Positions 22,350-35,291 of a stretch of DNA of 64,000 nucleotides are shown here, one piece after another (the stretch's first letter is position 1; the number at the start of each line of letters is the position of its first letter). The position numbers and the translations under genes were made by a program. Origin of the DNA: Cristatella mucedo. Lineage: Eukaryota; Bryozoa; Phylactolaemata; Cristatellidae. The notes under the pieces were generated by a model. It was not told the DNA's origin, did not search any database, and saw only the letters and a program-made list of their open reading frames with translations. Location of the stretch: positions 2,575,001 through 2,639,000 of the forward strand of contig WPIO01000002.1 of the NCBI GenBank assembly GCA_009760855.2, written 5' to 3'.

Positions 22350-24880
22350 AGCTCTCGTCGCCGTGGGTAAATGCATATCGATGGTAACTTAAAGTTTTCA
22401 TCGTAAATATTTACTGGTTATTGTTGTCAGAGGTCCCTATAATATAATCACTCATGAAGAAGATTTTACAGCGTACGCCTGGCAGTGTTTAATCTCACAT
22501 TTTAAAAATGGTAGACATTGAATGCTTGAAAAAACTTTCGCATCGAGCCGTGAATATATACATTTACCGCATTTATCTCTGTGATTGCTGACATTCGGTT
22601 ACCCATTGTGAAAACCATGGTGTATGAAAGCTCACCATTCTTAATAGATTAGACAGGAACACGTGGTACCTTCATTTTTTATATTGGCTCTTGTCGCATT
22701 AATAAAGAAAATTTAGATTTTGAAATTGTACCGTTCCTACTGTAAGAAATCACATTATCAAGAGTTCTTACATTGTTTTATAAATATGTTAGCAGAATTG
22801 ACCCGCAAAATAACGGAAAAAATGACAGCGACGCAAGTTTTATTGTGTTACCACGCCTTGCCTGGCCGGTCCAGGAGGACATGGGCTCCTGGGACCGCCA
22901 TGCACGCACCATGGAATATTGCTCTCTGGTCTTGATGACCTTTGTGGCTGTCGGCAGGCAGTCTAAAATTTATATCAGCTAGCTGTTAGCCAGTTAGACA
23001 TCATTTTCAGTCACGTCAAAGTAGCTAACACTTAATTTCCACAAAATTGGCGCTGGCATGAGCTAGAAGCACGTTGATCTTTCTTATTGCTCACTCTCTG
23101 CGCCGTCAGCTCTGGCCAGTCAGGAGAGTGGGGCGAATCATCGATCATTTTATCTATAAAAAAGGATACTCGAAGCAAAACTTAACGCAGAGCAGCACGC
23201 AAGAAGCATTCTAGTAATTAAGCGCTTCAGATAGTTAAAGCACGATAACATTATTTAAGCTCTTTAACAGCATATGAAAAAAGTACGGTCAATCTCTTCT
23301 CAATTAGGATAGTCATCAAAGAAGATATTTCCGGTCCCAACTCTGTACGCATTATCCAGCAAGATTCATATTCTTGAAGGTACGTACGTAAGTGCGTGAG
23401 TCGTGCGCGGGCATCCGTTCCAGAGCCAATGGTTCAAAGCTACCATCTGGGAGATCGATTTTCAGCCATGCGCATGAACCAAATGTCTTAACCTGCGGTA
23501 CCCCTCATACTGAGCAGGATTACCAGTACATACTCACCATTTCCGTTCACCATGGTTACCGAGAAATGCTTAGGCTACTTCTTAAAATCTTGTGAATCCC
23601 ATCAAAAAGATAGCACCATCCTTATGCTCAGTGGCAGTGCAGCGTTTCTCAAAGATTTATAGCTCCGTGGAATACGTACCGTTGCCATTGTAGAGAAGGC
23701 AAGTGTTGATTACGTGTTAAGATAAAACTAAATGCATATGGTTTGTGCTTTCCTTCACGATGGCAAGGGAACGAAATTTGGGAAATTTTGTATCTGTCTA
23801 TGTCCGGGTAGATGCCGGTTAAACCGAGCGATACCGTACAGCTCGCATGCCCAGGATGGCGTGACGGCCCGCCGGAGCGTGGCCTCGGGAGCTTTTGGAA
23901 GGAGAGCCGATCTTGCCACTGCCAGTAAATTTACCTCACCAGGCACCCTTTTTTTTATACAAAGAGTCCGATATTTTCCGCATCGTTGATACCGAAACTA
24001 CAAGCCTATTTTCTCATGTGCTGATTCTCAATCGAAAACGGTATCATTTTTTTTTACCACGAGAGCCATTGACTTCATCAAGCTAGCAATTGAATGAGTA
24101 GTTAGCACACAAGCCAATAATTTAATAAGGCATAAATCATTGCTGTCTCAAATCAGTTCATGTTGGGTTCTTAAAGTTTGGCACCGTTGGTACTAGGATT
24201 GCTTTGGAGATCAATTTTAGTATACGTGAAATATTTTTTATCCATTAAGAAAACTTCATCCCTTTTTAGGCACTATTTATTTACCGGAAGGAAGTAATCG
24301 GTTTTGACTGAGAAATATGTGCCAAGTCTCAGCAAAAATGGCCACACGAAACAAATCCTACGGTCAAAGCAAACGCTGCACGGAACAGATAGATTGCTTG
24401 CTTCTTTTAATTTTATCAGTCCGAGGATTTTGTATACGCCAGTCAGCGGTGAGTTCAAGGCTATGAGAAGATATGAGCAGAAGTAACAGTGATTACGTGA
24501 TTTGAGGCTGATAATCCTAGAGTAGCTTAATGGCTGCAGTCACAGGAGATATTGCTTGAGTGGGAAACACGAATATTAAGTTGTTCATGTAGAAACATCA
24601 CTGAGAGAAAAAGAAGGCACCTAAAACTGCGTCACCGGATTGTTAGACACAGTGTATCCAGGCGAATCCAGAGCGTTTGAAGCTTTGTCGCCTTTCATCG
24701 CAGGGAAACCTAGCTTTGTTAGCCCTACTGTATGCTTCAAACTGCACGAGTAGAAAGACCGGAAAGTAGTGACTTAAAGAAGCAAATCCCAGGGCCTTTC
24801 ATCAATACATGGATCCTATTGGTACGGGATGTCCTGAGAAAGGTCAAGTTTGTATATAGTTATAGTTATAGTCTTTAGTT
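22350..24880 (+). repeat. Tandem segmental duplication, unit 2
   Basis: Partner of 19,340-21,975. It carries a private segment at about 23,390-23,940 that unit 1 lacks (unit 1 jumps from about 20,665 to 20,695). Both units are AT-rich and have no recognisable coding capacity. The 370 bp between the units also holds nothing I recognise. Confidence 0.85.
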
Positions 24881-26055
24881 AATAAAGTAGAAGACTTCGA
24901 AACGAAGTTGATGTATTGATCTACTGAGTTTTTTGCTACGTATATAGGTATAGAACAACAGAATCCGTGTAGAGGCGATAGACGATGTGCCTACCGAGCC
25001 TCAGAGTTAGAGTTAGAGTTTGCTCAGAGTTAGGGTTTCCATTTTTGGGTGACACTAGCACATCGCCTTTTGATGGTTTGAGGTGGTTTTACCATATTCA
25101 ATTTGACCAAGTTTGTTGCCTTCAAAGTGCAAATGTCAGCAATGTGAGTTCTAAGGGAGTTGGGAGAGTTTAAGGGACAGGAAGGCATTGAAAAACATGT
25201 GCAGCTGGGTAATATCTGCATAAACATTGCAACCAAGATAGGGCCTCGCGATTACACCAAGAAGATTACACCAAAAAGAGAGGGAGAGAGAGAGTATAAT
25301 TTTTCATAAGAGGTAGACCTAGAAAATATCCATTGATAGCCCAAACTTAAAAGGCTCACTGTTTGGCTGTTTACCGTCAAAATCTATTCCATGCGACCTC
25401 CACTGAGATTAGACCTTAGGCCAGATGATTAACAATAGCTGTAGTTAGTGCATGGCCCAGAGGCGTTCTTCCTCCTTTCGTTCTTTTTGTTACCGTGTGG
25501 GTACTAAACTGTGCGAAACTCCATTTGAAAGTAGTTTGTTTCAATTGCCAGCATCACTTCAGGAAAGACGACATTGTTACATAAGCAAGGCTTGGTATTA
25601 GCAAGGATATAAGTAGCAATAGCCTTTGCCCACCAGTCAATGGACAGTCTTTCCAGTCGCTTCTAAGCTCTTTAAATTTCGCTTAGTATTCATGGCTATT
25701 TTGACGTCTTCAGTAAACAAAATTCTTCTAGGCAATCGCCTGAATTGATCTGATTTAAAGCATCAAAATCGTCTTGTGTTTTGTCTAACCTCATCCTGTG
25801 GCGTGCCATCAGTGTTCCAAGGATTGAGGTGGAGAGGATTGAGCAGGAGCTTGGAAGAACTTTTTTTGAAAGCAACAATTCAATTTAAATGGTATTAGGG
25901 TATTGTGATTTAAAGGCGCGATATTATCCACGAGAAATCCTTTACTGATGCGAGAGTGGAGTTAGAACATAAAAAATTAGCAGACTTTATTGATAATATT
26001 TCATGGCATCATGAAATCACGGAAAACCTCTTTTGGATATCAGTAAGATAAATTA
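24881..26055. other. Gene-free stretch
   Basis: Short tandem GAGTTAGA-like repeats at 25,005-25,035. Otherwise nothing I can assign. Confidence 0.4.
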
Positions 26056-26059
26056 TGCC

Positions 26060-26205
26060 TGTGCTGGTTTGGTCCAGTGGTTAAGGTGCTCGCCTCGACC
26101 AAGGCCTGGCTGAGGTCGTGGGCGCGAGCCCTGAGGCTTATGTGAAGCGCCTGAATAAAGATTAAGTTCTCTTGGGGCGCTATACAAATGAATTATTATT
26201 AAAAA
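26060..26205 (+). mobile_element. tRNA-derived SINE (SINE-A)
   Basis: Box A (TGGTCCAGTGG at about 26,070), GCTCGCC..GACCAAGG, box-B-like GGCGCGAGCCC (about 26,122), a short body, then AAGCGCCTGAATAAAG, AAGTTCTCT, GGGCGCTATACAAATG and ATT repeats. The last about 50 bp nearly match the end of LINE family B. Confidence 0.9.
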
Positions 26206-27840
26206 AGCTGGGACGCCAGTCATTTAAAGCCATGTGTTGATGACAGTAAACAGGCCGGTAGTAAGAATATGGAATCGGATCGATCAATGCTACTATTCTC
26301 AGGATTTGAAGTGACACAAGTCACGCCGACTAATCCACCTCCCCGTGTCACTCTGTTAATTTTTTAAGTCCTGCTAATCAGATAAATTGCATACCAGGAA
26401 TTACGCCGGCTAATCAACCAAATTTTTATATGAATAGATACTTACTTTTAGAATCAACTAAAACAATGATAAATGGCGTAGAAATGGTAATTTAATGTAT
26501 TTTCATGCATCTGCATGTATTTAAGTGGCGAAATTTAATCCCATATGCTATACTGTCTGAGATTAATATGCCAGTTCTAAACTGATATTCTTCCAATATA
26601 TTTAATTATGCCAGAACTTCTCATTTTCCAACGCTTCAATGTCGACCAAAAAAAGAAATAACCAGAAGTGTATTCTTAATGACATTGATACTATTTGAAG
26701 GTAATATATAAAATGTTTCGATATGGCCAGATATAATTTCACAATATTCCTCTGGAGTTGTTGCCGTATCAAAGATAAATGTAATTGGAAATATGCTCCC
26801 ATAGGTGCTCTACTATTCCGCTACCCATTTTCATACCCAACATAATAAAAACCATGCCTCCTTATCTCACCTAAAAACTCGAACCATTCGTCACCAGAAC
26901 TGTGCACAATTAAGGTCCGTATGTCGGTGTCACGCAATGTCCGTCAACTTACTTAAGGTCTATAGTCCATCATATACCGTATGCTCGTTCACTCACGTTG
27001 GAACATTATAAAGCTAACGTATCTCTCTGGCCTCTGCCTGATCTTCTCCGCTTGTAATGCAAGACTCTGCATGTTGTTGAGGTACTAGCAAGGCTAACTT
27101 CGACGCCTAGTAAACTACCACAAATTCACCGCAGGTCAACATAGCCTCATGCGAAAGCACTTTTTTTCCAGCAGGGACTATTCTCCGGCTCATGAAAAAA
27201 CAAACCAATCGCGAGTATATCAGCACTCATTAAGTGATTTTCTTTAATTGCATGGCATCACGATTGCGCTTTGTTTTTAAACTGCTGGTGCAAAACAAGT
27301 GGACGGCTCTTAGTGTCTCCCGTCGAATCGATCCACGTCCTCCACATTCGTGTGGCAGTACCAGCGCCAAAAGGGTCCTGGGGGGGGTTGCGCAGGGGGC
27401 GGGGCTCGAAGAGCGAGGCCACCATATTCGGTACTGCCTTCGACGATAGTGTGATGTAGACATTCGAAAGACATATTCGGGGGTCTCAAAAATCTGGGAT
27501 GAGCTCTCGTCCACCCAAGTATACTATCTATACCCCTAGCACTAGCGCCCGGTGTCCTGCCAATTAGGTAACTGACATCCAATTGACTATCGGGCTTTCT
27601 TTAATCACAGCACTTTTCATTGAGCACTGCTGTCCCGAACAGTTACTTAACCAATCACCATTTTAATTAACGGATACCAAACGTAATCCACTTGTCTACG
27701 ACCATTAGTCACTGCAATAGCAACATGTAGAACGTACAGCATTGTAGCTGCTGTACCAGCAGGCTGAAGCTGCTCCTGATCTCGTGTCCGTCGCCACAAA
27801 CACAGATCAACTGGTGGACGAAAAGCATCTGCACTTAAAA
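26206..27840. other. Gene-free stretch with a GC-rich patch
   Basis: 27,300-27,450 is GC-rich, with a run of G and an inverted repeat GGCAGTACC (27,354) / GGTACTGCC (27,430). The rest is AT-rich without recognisable features. Confidence 0.4.
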
Positions 27841-27844
27841 AAAA

Positions 27845-28505
<661 letters not shown>

Positions 28506-28918
28506 CTCCTGCAATCAAACGGCTGGACCGGCGGGCGGAAGTCTGGGAGTGTCGTCGCCATCAGGCGGTTCAGCCTCCAGCCGACGTTCCGTCCGCGAGC
28601 CCGGCGCGAACCTTGCCGGCACGTGACGGGCTCCCAGACGCGAAATGCAGTAATTTCTGCCTGCACGCCGGCCTGTGCGCACGCTATCCACTCGCTCCGC
28701 TCTTATCACCACGTGCTCCGGAGCAGCGCGCACGACAGCTACTACGTCAGCATGTACGCTGGCTCGCTTGTGTTGCCTGTATGCGACACAATGCAGCCGT
28801 CGTCGGCTGCCAAAAACCAGCTGTCGGGTTGTCTTCGCTCTTCGTCGCGCCCCCATCGCGCGCCCCACGAACCTCTACGGCAGCCCCGGCTCCGGGTATT
28901 GGCGGCGCCCGCACGTAC

Positions 28919-29055
28919 CAAAGTAGGTAGGCTGTCAATCTCCACCATTGACGCTATGCCTATGCTCGTCATCTCGAGCTCAAAGAGCTTGAGCCAGTTT
29001 AACTTCTCCTCGACACTGTTCTCCTCCACGCAGCCCCCTTCGTCGGTCCACGTGA
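28919..29055 (-). CDS. Possible internal exon of an unidentified gene
   Basis: On the minus strand 45 codons are open with a non-repetitive, protein-like composition (segments TWTDEGGCVEENSVEEK, LNWLKLFELEMT, SIGIASMVEIDSLPTL). It is bounded by an acceptor (GCATGTAG) preceded by an 80-bp CT tract that would serve as the pyrimidine tract, and by a donor (TTTG|GTACGT). Length is 137 bp with two leading bases. I do not recognise the protein. It lies on the same strand as the formin exon, 14 kb upstream of it, but does not match any part of that family I know. Chance is possible. Confidence 0.4.
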
Positions 29056-29070
29056 CTACATGCAGCACGA

Positions 29071-29071
<1 letters not shown>

Positions 29072-29160
<89 letters not shown>
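29072..29160 (+). repeat. (GA)n microsatellite ending in a G run
   Basis: About 80 bp of GA, then eight or nine G. It separates the exon-like segment from the family A LINE. Confidence 0.95.
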
Positions 29161-29305
29161 AGATAGTCGATACCTACCGGCGGGCCTTCTCCGGCGCGTC
29201 AGTGAGAACCTACCTGCATCCTGCGTTCGCCCTATCAACAGCTCGGCTATCAAACCTACGACTCGTAAGTTTAAAGCGCTAAATAGTACTTGTTGCGGTA
29301 GTAGC

Positions 29306-32300
29306 CCACCCGCTGTTGCCCAGCACGTTGTGAAACGTCGTCCCACGGCCGTTACCAACGTCCAATTCAAATTCGAAGAGCCAGGGAAAAGCTAGATGCA
29401 TTTCTGCTTACCGAAACCTGGATGATGCCTTGTTCCAGTAGCTGTATTTCCGAGACCACCCCACCCGGGTTCTCATTCTATCAGTCCATGCGTTCTGACA
29501 AGGTTGGTGGCGGGGTTGCAATTGTTGTTCGCGAATCGTTTGGCTATAAAAAGTGCAGTTTCTCGCATGGGTCATCGTTTGAATCGGTTGCTATCAGGTC
29601 TTCATCAAAGACTATGCCTCTCACCGTTGTGATATACCGGCCTCCTTCTGGCTGTCTAAACTTGTTTATGGAGGAGTTTTCAGAGTTCCTCGCTAAAATA
29701 TTTGTGTGTGACAGGCCGCTACTGATTGTAGGAGACTTCAATATTCACGTTGATAACCCTAGCAACAGCCAGGTCCGCTCATTTCTTGACTGTCTGGAGA
29801 ATCTTGGTTTGGCCCAACACGTTAATCATAGCACCCACGTCGGTGGCCACATTCTAGATCTCGCGATCACTAAGGATGTCCTCCCCACTGACTTTGTGGT
29901 GTGCCCACTGACCCTCTCAGATCATTGTTCGGTCTCGTTTACTGTTCCTGCTCCCTCGTACGTGCAGGGCAATGTGGAATTTGCCAAACGACGTAACTTA
30001 CAAAGCATTGACATGGACAAGTTTTTGAAATCTGTTTGTGATGCAGGCCTTCTTGATCTGCATTCAGACTCGACCGGCAGCCTCGATACCCTCACAGATG
30101 CGATGAACATGACACTCAGGAGTGCTCTTGATAAGCATGCTCCCGTTCGCTCTATCCGTGTTCAAAGTCGTCGAGATTGCTTTCAATTTACAAAAAAACT
30201 CCTTAAGATGCGCCGTGTTAAGCGCAGGCTGGAACGTCGTTTCAAGAAATCGGGGTCTGAGGCAGACCTAGTCAATTTTAAAGACTTCCTTCGAGTTTAC
30301 AAACGAAAGCTTAAAAAAGCCAGGGCTTCTTTTTTCATTAGAAAACTGAATTCCTGCCAGTCGGACACTAAACAGATTTATAAGACAGTAAACCATTTAC
30401 TGGCCAATGCTGTCAGGTCTGACTCCCCAGATATTAAGGGCTCAGCCGAAAAGTTTTCAGCCTTCTTTACTGAAAAAATTGTGCACATTCGTGCCTCCAT
30501 TAAGCCCCCTCCGACCAAAGCAATCGCCGTTCCTCAACCTGTGACCTTTCTTAAAAGGTTCTCCGATGTTTCTGCCTGTGATGTGGCTGCCTTAATAAGG
30601 TCTAGCAAAAAGAGCTCGTCTCCTGAAGACCCTATACCTTCATCTCTGTGGTCTTCACTTGCAGACCAACTTAGCCCTGCCATAACCAAGATTTGTAATG
30701 CTTCTTTGGGAAAAGGGGTCGTCCCCAAGTCCTTCAAATCGGCAATCGTTAGACCTATTCTTAAAAAGCCTGGATTAGACACAGAGGTCCTAGCAAACTA
30801 TCGTCCAGTTTCCCTTCTTCCATTCTTATCAAAGATTCTTGAAAAAATTGTTGCTAAGCAGCTAGTTGAACATATTGAAAATAATGGAATGTCAGAAACA
30901 TTTCAATCAGGTTTCAAGAGGCAGCACTCTACTGAAACTGCTCTCCTCCGTGTTAACAATGACATTCTACGTGGCAACGACGATGGGAATGTCACTGCCC
31001 TAGCTCTGCTAGATCTGTCTGCTGCCTTCGACCCCATTGATCACGAAGTTCTGCTTGAACGACTGAGAACAACGATCGGTCTGGCAGACGAAGCACTGGC
31101 GTGGTTTAAATCCTACTTGTCTGATCGTGCTCAATCCGTGTCGTGTGGCGGTCAAGTCTCAGACATGAGAAGGGTCACCTGTGGAGTCCCTCAAGGGTCT
31201 GTACTTGGTCCCTTGCTGTTCTCTATTTATACGCAATCTCTGGGAGAAGTGATTAAGGCCCATGGAATAGGATATCACTTCTATGCTGACGATACTCAGT
31301 TGTATTTGTCATTTAAACCGTCGGAATCTGCTGCAGCAACTGAGAAACTGAATGCTTGCCTTGCCGATATTCGATCCTGGATGTCGGAAAACATCTTGAA
31401 ATTAAATGACGATAAAACCGAACTGCTTCTCATAGGACACCCTAAGCGTGTGGCTGGATTAAAAGGCTTTGCTGTTCTAATAGGTGATGCTATTGTGCGA
31501 CCTTCACCACGTGCTCGTAATCTAGGTGTCGTGTTCGACAGCTGCCTCAATTTCAAAAGCTTCATTCAGAAGACTGCCTCTACAGCTAGCCATCACGTCC
31601 GATCCCTATCCAAGATTAGAAGCTGTCTCCCACAGTGGCTTTTAAAAAATTTAACTAGCTCTTTAGTTCTGTCTCGGCTTGATTATTGTAATTCCCTTTT
31701 CGCTGGGCTACCAAAGAAAGCTATTATGCCACTACAGCGGACTATGAATATGGCTGCAAGGCTGGTCTTCAAGTCCCAGCGGTTTGAGCACGTGTCACCT
31801 TTGCTGAAAGAGCTAGGATGGTTGCCGGTTGAGCAAAGGATACAGAGCAAAGTTCTTACGCTGACCCACAAGGCCCGCCACGGCTTGGCTCCTTCGTACC
31901 TAGCTGAACTGCTGCATCTGTTTCAGCCTGTTCGCGCCCTCAGGTCCTGTGTGGACAATAAATTAGCTGTCCCATTTCTCCACTTAAAGACAGTTGGCGA
32001 CAGAAGCTTTAGCTCTGCAGGTCCTAGACTGTGGAACTCGCTTCCACAATTCTTACGCAACGACATCTACTCTCCAACTGCCGACTGTGGTACATCTTTT
32101 TCAGCGGTCCTGAACTGCTACTTCTATGCTACTCACTACCTCAACCGCTCTCCTGACTCTGCTATGCTTCCCACTTTCTCTTTGTTGCGTGAGACGAAGT
32201 CTGTTGGCTACCGAATGCGTACCGAAAGCCGCTTAGGCTGTGAGTGCGCTATACAAAACTCTCCTGCGTAACAACCACATGGTCTTTATGACTTTGTGGA

Positions 32301-32340
32301 GTTACTGATGGAGATACAAGAAACAAGAATAACAAGATAC
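29306..32340 (+). mobile_element. L2-clade LINE, family A, near-complete ORF2 (endonuclease + RT)
   Basis: The longest ORF of the window: open from about 29,306, first Met at 29,422, stop at 32,271 (949 codons from that Met). Upstream in frame is LTETW of the apurinic-like endonuclease. Then follow GDFN (residues 104-107), SDH (166-168), a basic linker, RT YRPVSLLPFLSK (about 460), LALLDLSAAFDPIDH (about 529), GVPQGSVLGP (about 587), YADD (about 621, 31,282-31,293) and the C-terminal domain. The usual AFDTIDH is AFDPIDH here. I see no internal stop. The far 5' end (promoter, any ORF1) is missing or not recognisable. The 3' UTR contains GACTTTGTGGAGTTAC and ends in A-rich repeats before a GA tract. 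Confidence 0.95.
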
Positions 32341-32393
32341 AGAGAGAGGGAGAGAGAGAGAGAGGGAGGGAGGGAGAGAGAGAGGGAGGGAGG

Positions 32394-32443
<50 letters not shown>

Positions 32444-32461
32444 AAGAGAGAGAGAGAGAGG
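32341..32461 (+). repeat. (GA)n/(GGGA)n microsatellite
   Basis: GA with GGGA interruptions, directly after the LINE 3' end. Confidence 0.95.
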
Positions 32462-32814
32462 GTGGGAGGGTGGGAGAGAGCTCTGCTTCAGCTTCTCAGC
32501 CGAAGCAGCGCTCGGGCGTTTGGGCCAGGCCTTCGCAGGCGAGCTCCGGGGCTTCCGGCACAGCGGCGCCGGGCCCTCGTTTGCGGGCTTCAGCTCGCCG
32601 AGTGGCGGGACCGGGGCAGTGGTACCACCCGCCAGCCGAAGGCGATATCCTAACCTGCTTTATATTCAAATGAGCGTGGCAATCACAAGAGAAAGCACTC
32701 CCTTTTATCTTATCATCCTCTCTGCGTCGCTTCGCCTGCGGCTGATATAGAAATCGTAGTTAATATTCGTATATTGATACTTATCAGATTAAAATCTGCA
32801 TCGCAGTTGTTGGA
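32462..32814. other. GC-rich patch then unique DNA
   Basis: 32,470-32,650 is GC-rich with open frames on both strands and no recognisable motif. The rest is unassigned. Confidence 0.4.
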
Positions 32815-34127
32815 CTGTAATGTAATGTAATGTATCTCCGTCTGTAACTTCACAAAGCCACAAAGACTATGTGGGTGTTAAGCAGGAAAATTTTGTGTAG
32901 TGCACTCACAGCCTAAGCGGCTTTCAGTACGCATTCGGTAGCCAACAGACTTCATCTCACGCAACAAAGAGATAGTGGGAAGCATAGAAGAGTCAGGAGA
33001 GCAGTTGAGGTAGTGAGTAGCATGGAAGTAGCAGCTCAGGACCACTGGAAAGGATAAGCCATACTCGGCAGTAGGAGAGGAGTTGTCGTTGCGTAAGAAT
33101 TGTGGAAGTGAGATCCACACTCTAGCACCAGCAGAGCAAAAGCACCTGTCGCCGATGGTCTTTGAGTGGAGGAATGGAACAGCTAATTTATTGTCCATAC
33201 AATATTTGAGCATACAAGGTGGCTGAAACTGGTGCCGCAGTTCAACTACGTTTGGAGGAGCCAAGCCGTAGCGGGTCTTGTGGGTCAGCATGAGGACTTT
33301 GCTTTGTATCCGTGTATCAACCGAAAGTCATCCTAGCTCTTTTAGCGAAGGAGATACATGGTCAAACTTTTGAGATTTGCAAACTAGCCTTGCAGTCATA
33401 TTCATGGCCAGCTGCAGTAGCCAGGTGGCATTTTTAAGGTAGCCTGCCAAAAGGGAATTAAAATAATCTAGCCGAGACAAAACAAAAGAGCTAGTTATAA
33501 CTTTTGTAAGCCACCGTGAACGACAGTTCCCAATCTTAGATATTAATAATGATAATAAGAATGTACTTGATAAAGCGCCCTCAGAGAACTCAATCTCTCT
33601 CTAGGCCCTTTACAATTGCTGCAAGGAAAGCAAGACCGAATGGTTAGTGGTATCATGCTTGATAAACAACATTAATTACATGGTTGGGGGTGACATGCAC
33701 AGGGTCAACATGCAAGTGTGGTTAGTGGTGGCATTCACAGTGTCAGCACGCATAAGCACATCAAGAACGAATCACAAGGACCCACTGAATGCTGTTGTCC
33801 TAAATAGGTGCGTTTTAAAGTTCTTTTGAAATTTGGTCAAGTCAGGGGATGTTGTGACGCAAGTCGGAGCGAGTTCTAGGCTTTGGAAACATACGGACTA
33901 AATGCACGGAAGACAGCTCCTAATCTTGGATAAGGATCGGACGTGATACGCTTACGGTGTCCTATAATCAGCAGTTGAGTTTTATCATAGGTTAGTTCAA
34001 GGAAATTTGCCGACATTCGGGATCGAATATCGGCAAGGCATGCATTTAGTTTATCAGTCACCAAGATAACAATTTTCCGAAGAATTGTAATTGTAAAGTC
34101 GATCAGCTCAACGCTAGCCGCACCCAC
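32815..34127 (-). mobile_element. L2 LINE family A, truncated copy interrupted by a family B tail
   Basis: On the minus strand the RT/C-terminal part of family A runs from KLNACLADIR (about 34,040) to SLPQFLRND and ESRLGCEC, then the 3' UTR and a CATTA-type tail (32,815-32,835). Stops and frameshifts make it dead. It is split at 33,522-33,932 by a family B insertion. Together the two flanks restore the family A order across SKIRSC. Confidence 0.9.
33543..33911 (-). mobile_element. L2 LINE family B 3' tail nested in family A, with target duplication
   Basis: A 3' fragment of family B (tail repeat 33,543-33,560, AAGCGCCCTCAGAGAAC, up to about 33,908). It is flanked by 21-bp copies of family A sequence (33,522-33,542 and 33,912-33,932) that differ at three positions, which are the expected target-site duplications. 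Same strand as its host element. Confidence 0.9.
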
Positions 34128-34872
34128 GAAGAAAAATCAGCAACTTCATTCTAATAACGAAGATGCCCACTGTAAATACTGCAGCAACCAGATATACAGC
34201 TAGGGCGACTGCCCCTGGAAATGAGATAAAAAAGAATCGTGTAGCTGGTCAGGTGTCTGACCAGCTATACACGGAACGCGTAACAGAATATGAGCATCAA
34301 CCAACTGGACGTAGCGTGGACGTATGTTGAAAAAGCTTGTTGCAGGGCCATGCATATTTACCACGTCGAAGCCCGATTTCTATATGGTCTAAAGAAGCTC
34401 ACGCGAACCAAGATTCGCATAGTTGAATCTGAATTAGTGAAACTCTGTGTGAGCTAGCTTCCAGGCAAAAGTACAATACACCGGGCTTAGCATTCATTTT
34501 ACTATTCAGCTTCGTTCTGGTGCCAAAGCCAGTTTTAAGATTGATTCACATCGCATGTGAACTTTTAGGAATCTATGCGTGCTTGGTAAGTTAGGTGCTT
34601 ATATAAAGCCACATTAAGCTTTTCGCGTGAATTTCTTTTTTCATTCGCATTCAGTTGCGTGTGCATTATAAATTGGTCCTTAGCGGAACTTGGCATCCAG
34701 GATTATCAACAATACTTCCATACAATCCACCAAAGACTGCGAAAGTGATTAAGGACGGTGCAGTTACGGGCCGGGATCGGGCTGACAGGAAAATATGCAC
34801 TCTGTAAAGCTGCTCGCCTTGGCAACTCAGTAATGTAAGTTTCTCGCTCTTTTAATCTAGGTAAGCATCTTA

Positions 34873-34877
<5 letters not shown>
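34128..34877. other. Gene-free stretch with a hairpin
   Basis: A near-perfect stem-loop at 34,238-34,273 (CGTGTAGCTGGTCAG, loop GTGT, CTGACCAGCTATACACG with a 2-nt bulge). Nothing else is recognised. Confidence 0.5.
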
Positions 34878-34939
<62 letters not shown>

Positions 34940-35047
34940 AGCAGCTCACTGTCTGTAGACTCGCTTCGCTGAGCCGTAGAGGCTCCGTCAGGGAAGACAT
35001 TGCTGCGCCATCTTTCGGCGCGACAGACTTTCTAGCTTTAATTAATA

Positions 35048-35084
<37 letters not shown>

Positions 35085-35092
35085 CTGTATAA

Positions 35093-35149
<57 letters not shown>

Positions 35150-35217
35150 CTTGTGCGTATGTGTGTCTGTTTTGTGTGTATGTGTGTGCTTGAAGGCGCG
35201 AGCGCACGCTCGCGGGC

Positions 35218-35287
<70 letters not shown>
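34878..35287. repeat. Compound microsatellite cluster (TA)n, (TA)n, (GT)n, (GT)n
   Basis: TA at 34,878-34,936 and 35,051-35,082; GT at 35,096-35,143 and 35,219-35,287, the last separated from the previous by CG-rich GCGCGAGCGCACGC. The two TA tracts bracket about 110 bp of ordinary DNA. Confidence 0.95.

Positions 35288-35291
<4 letters not shown>

Noticed and set aside
25005-25035. TTAGGG-like text (GAGTTAGAGTTAGAG...GTTAGGG)
   Set aside because: Only a few imperfect units; not an interstitial telomere array.
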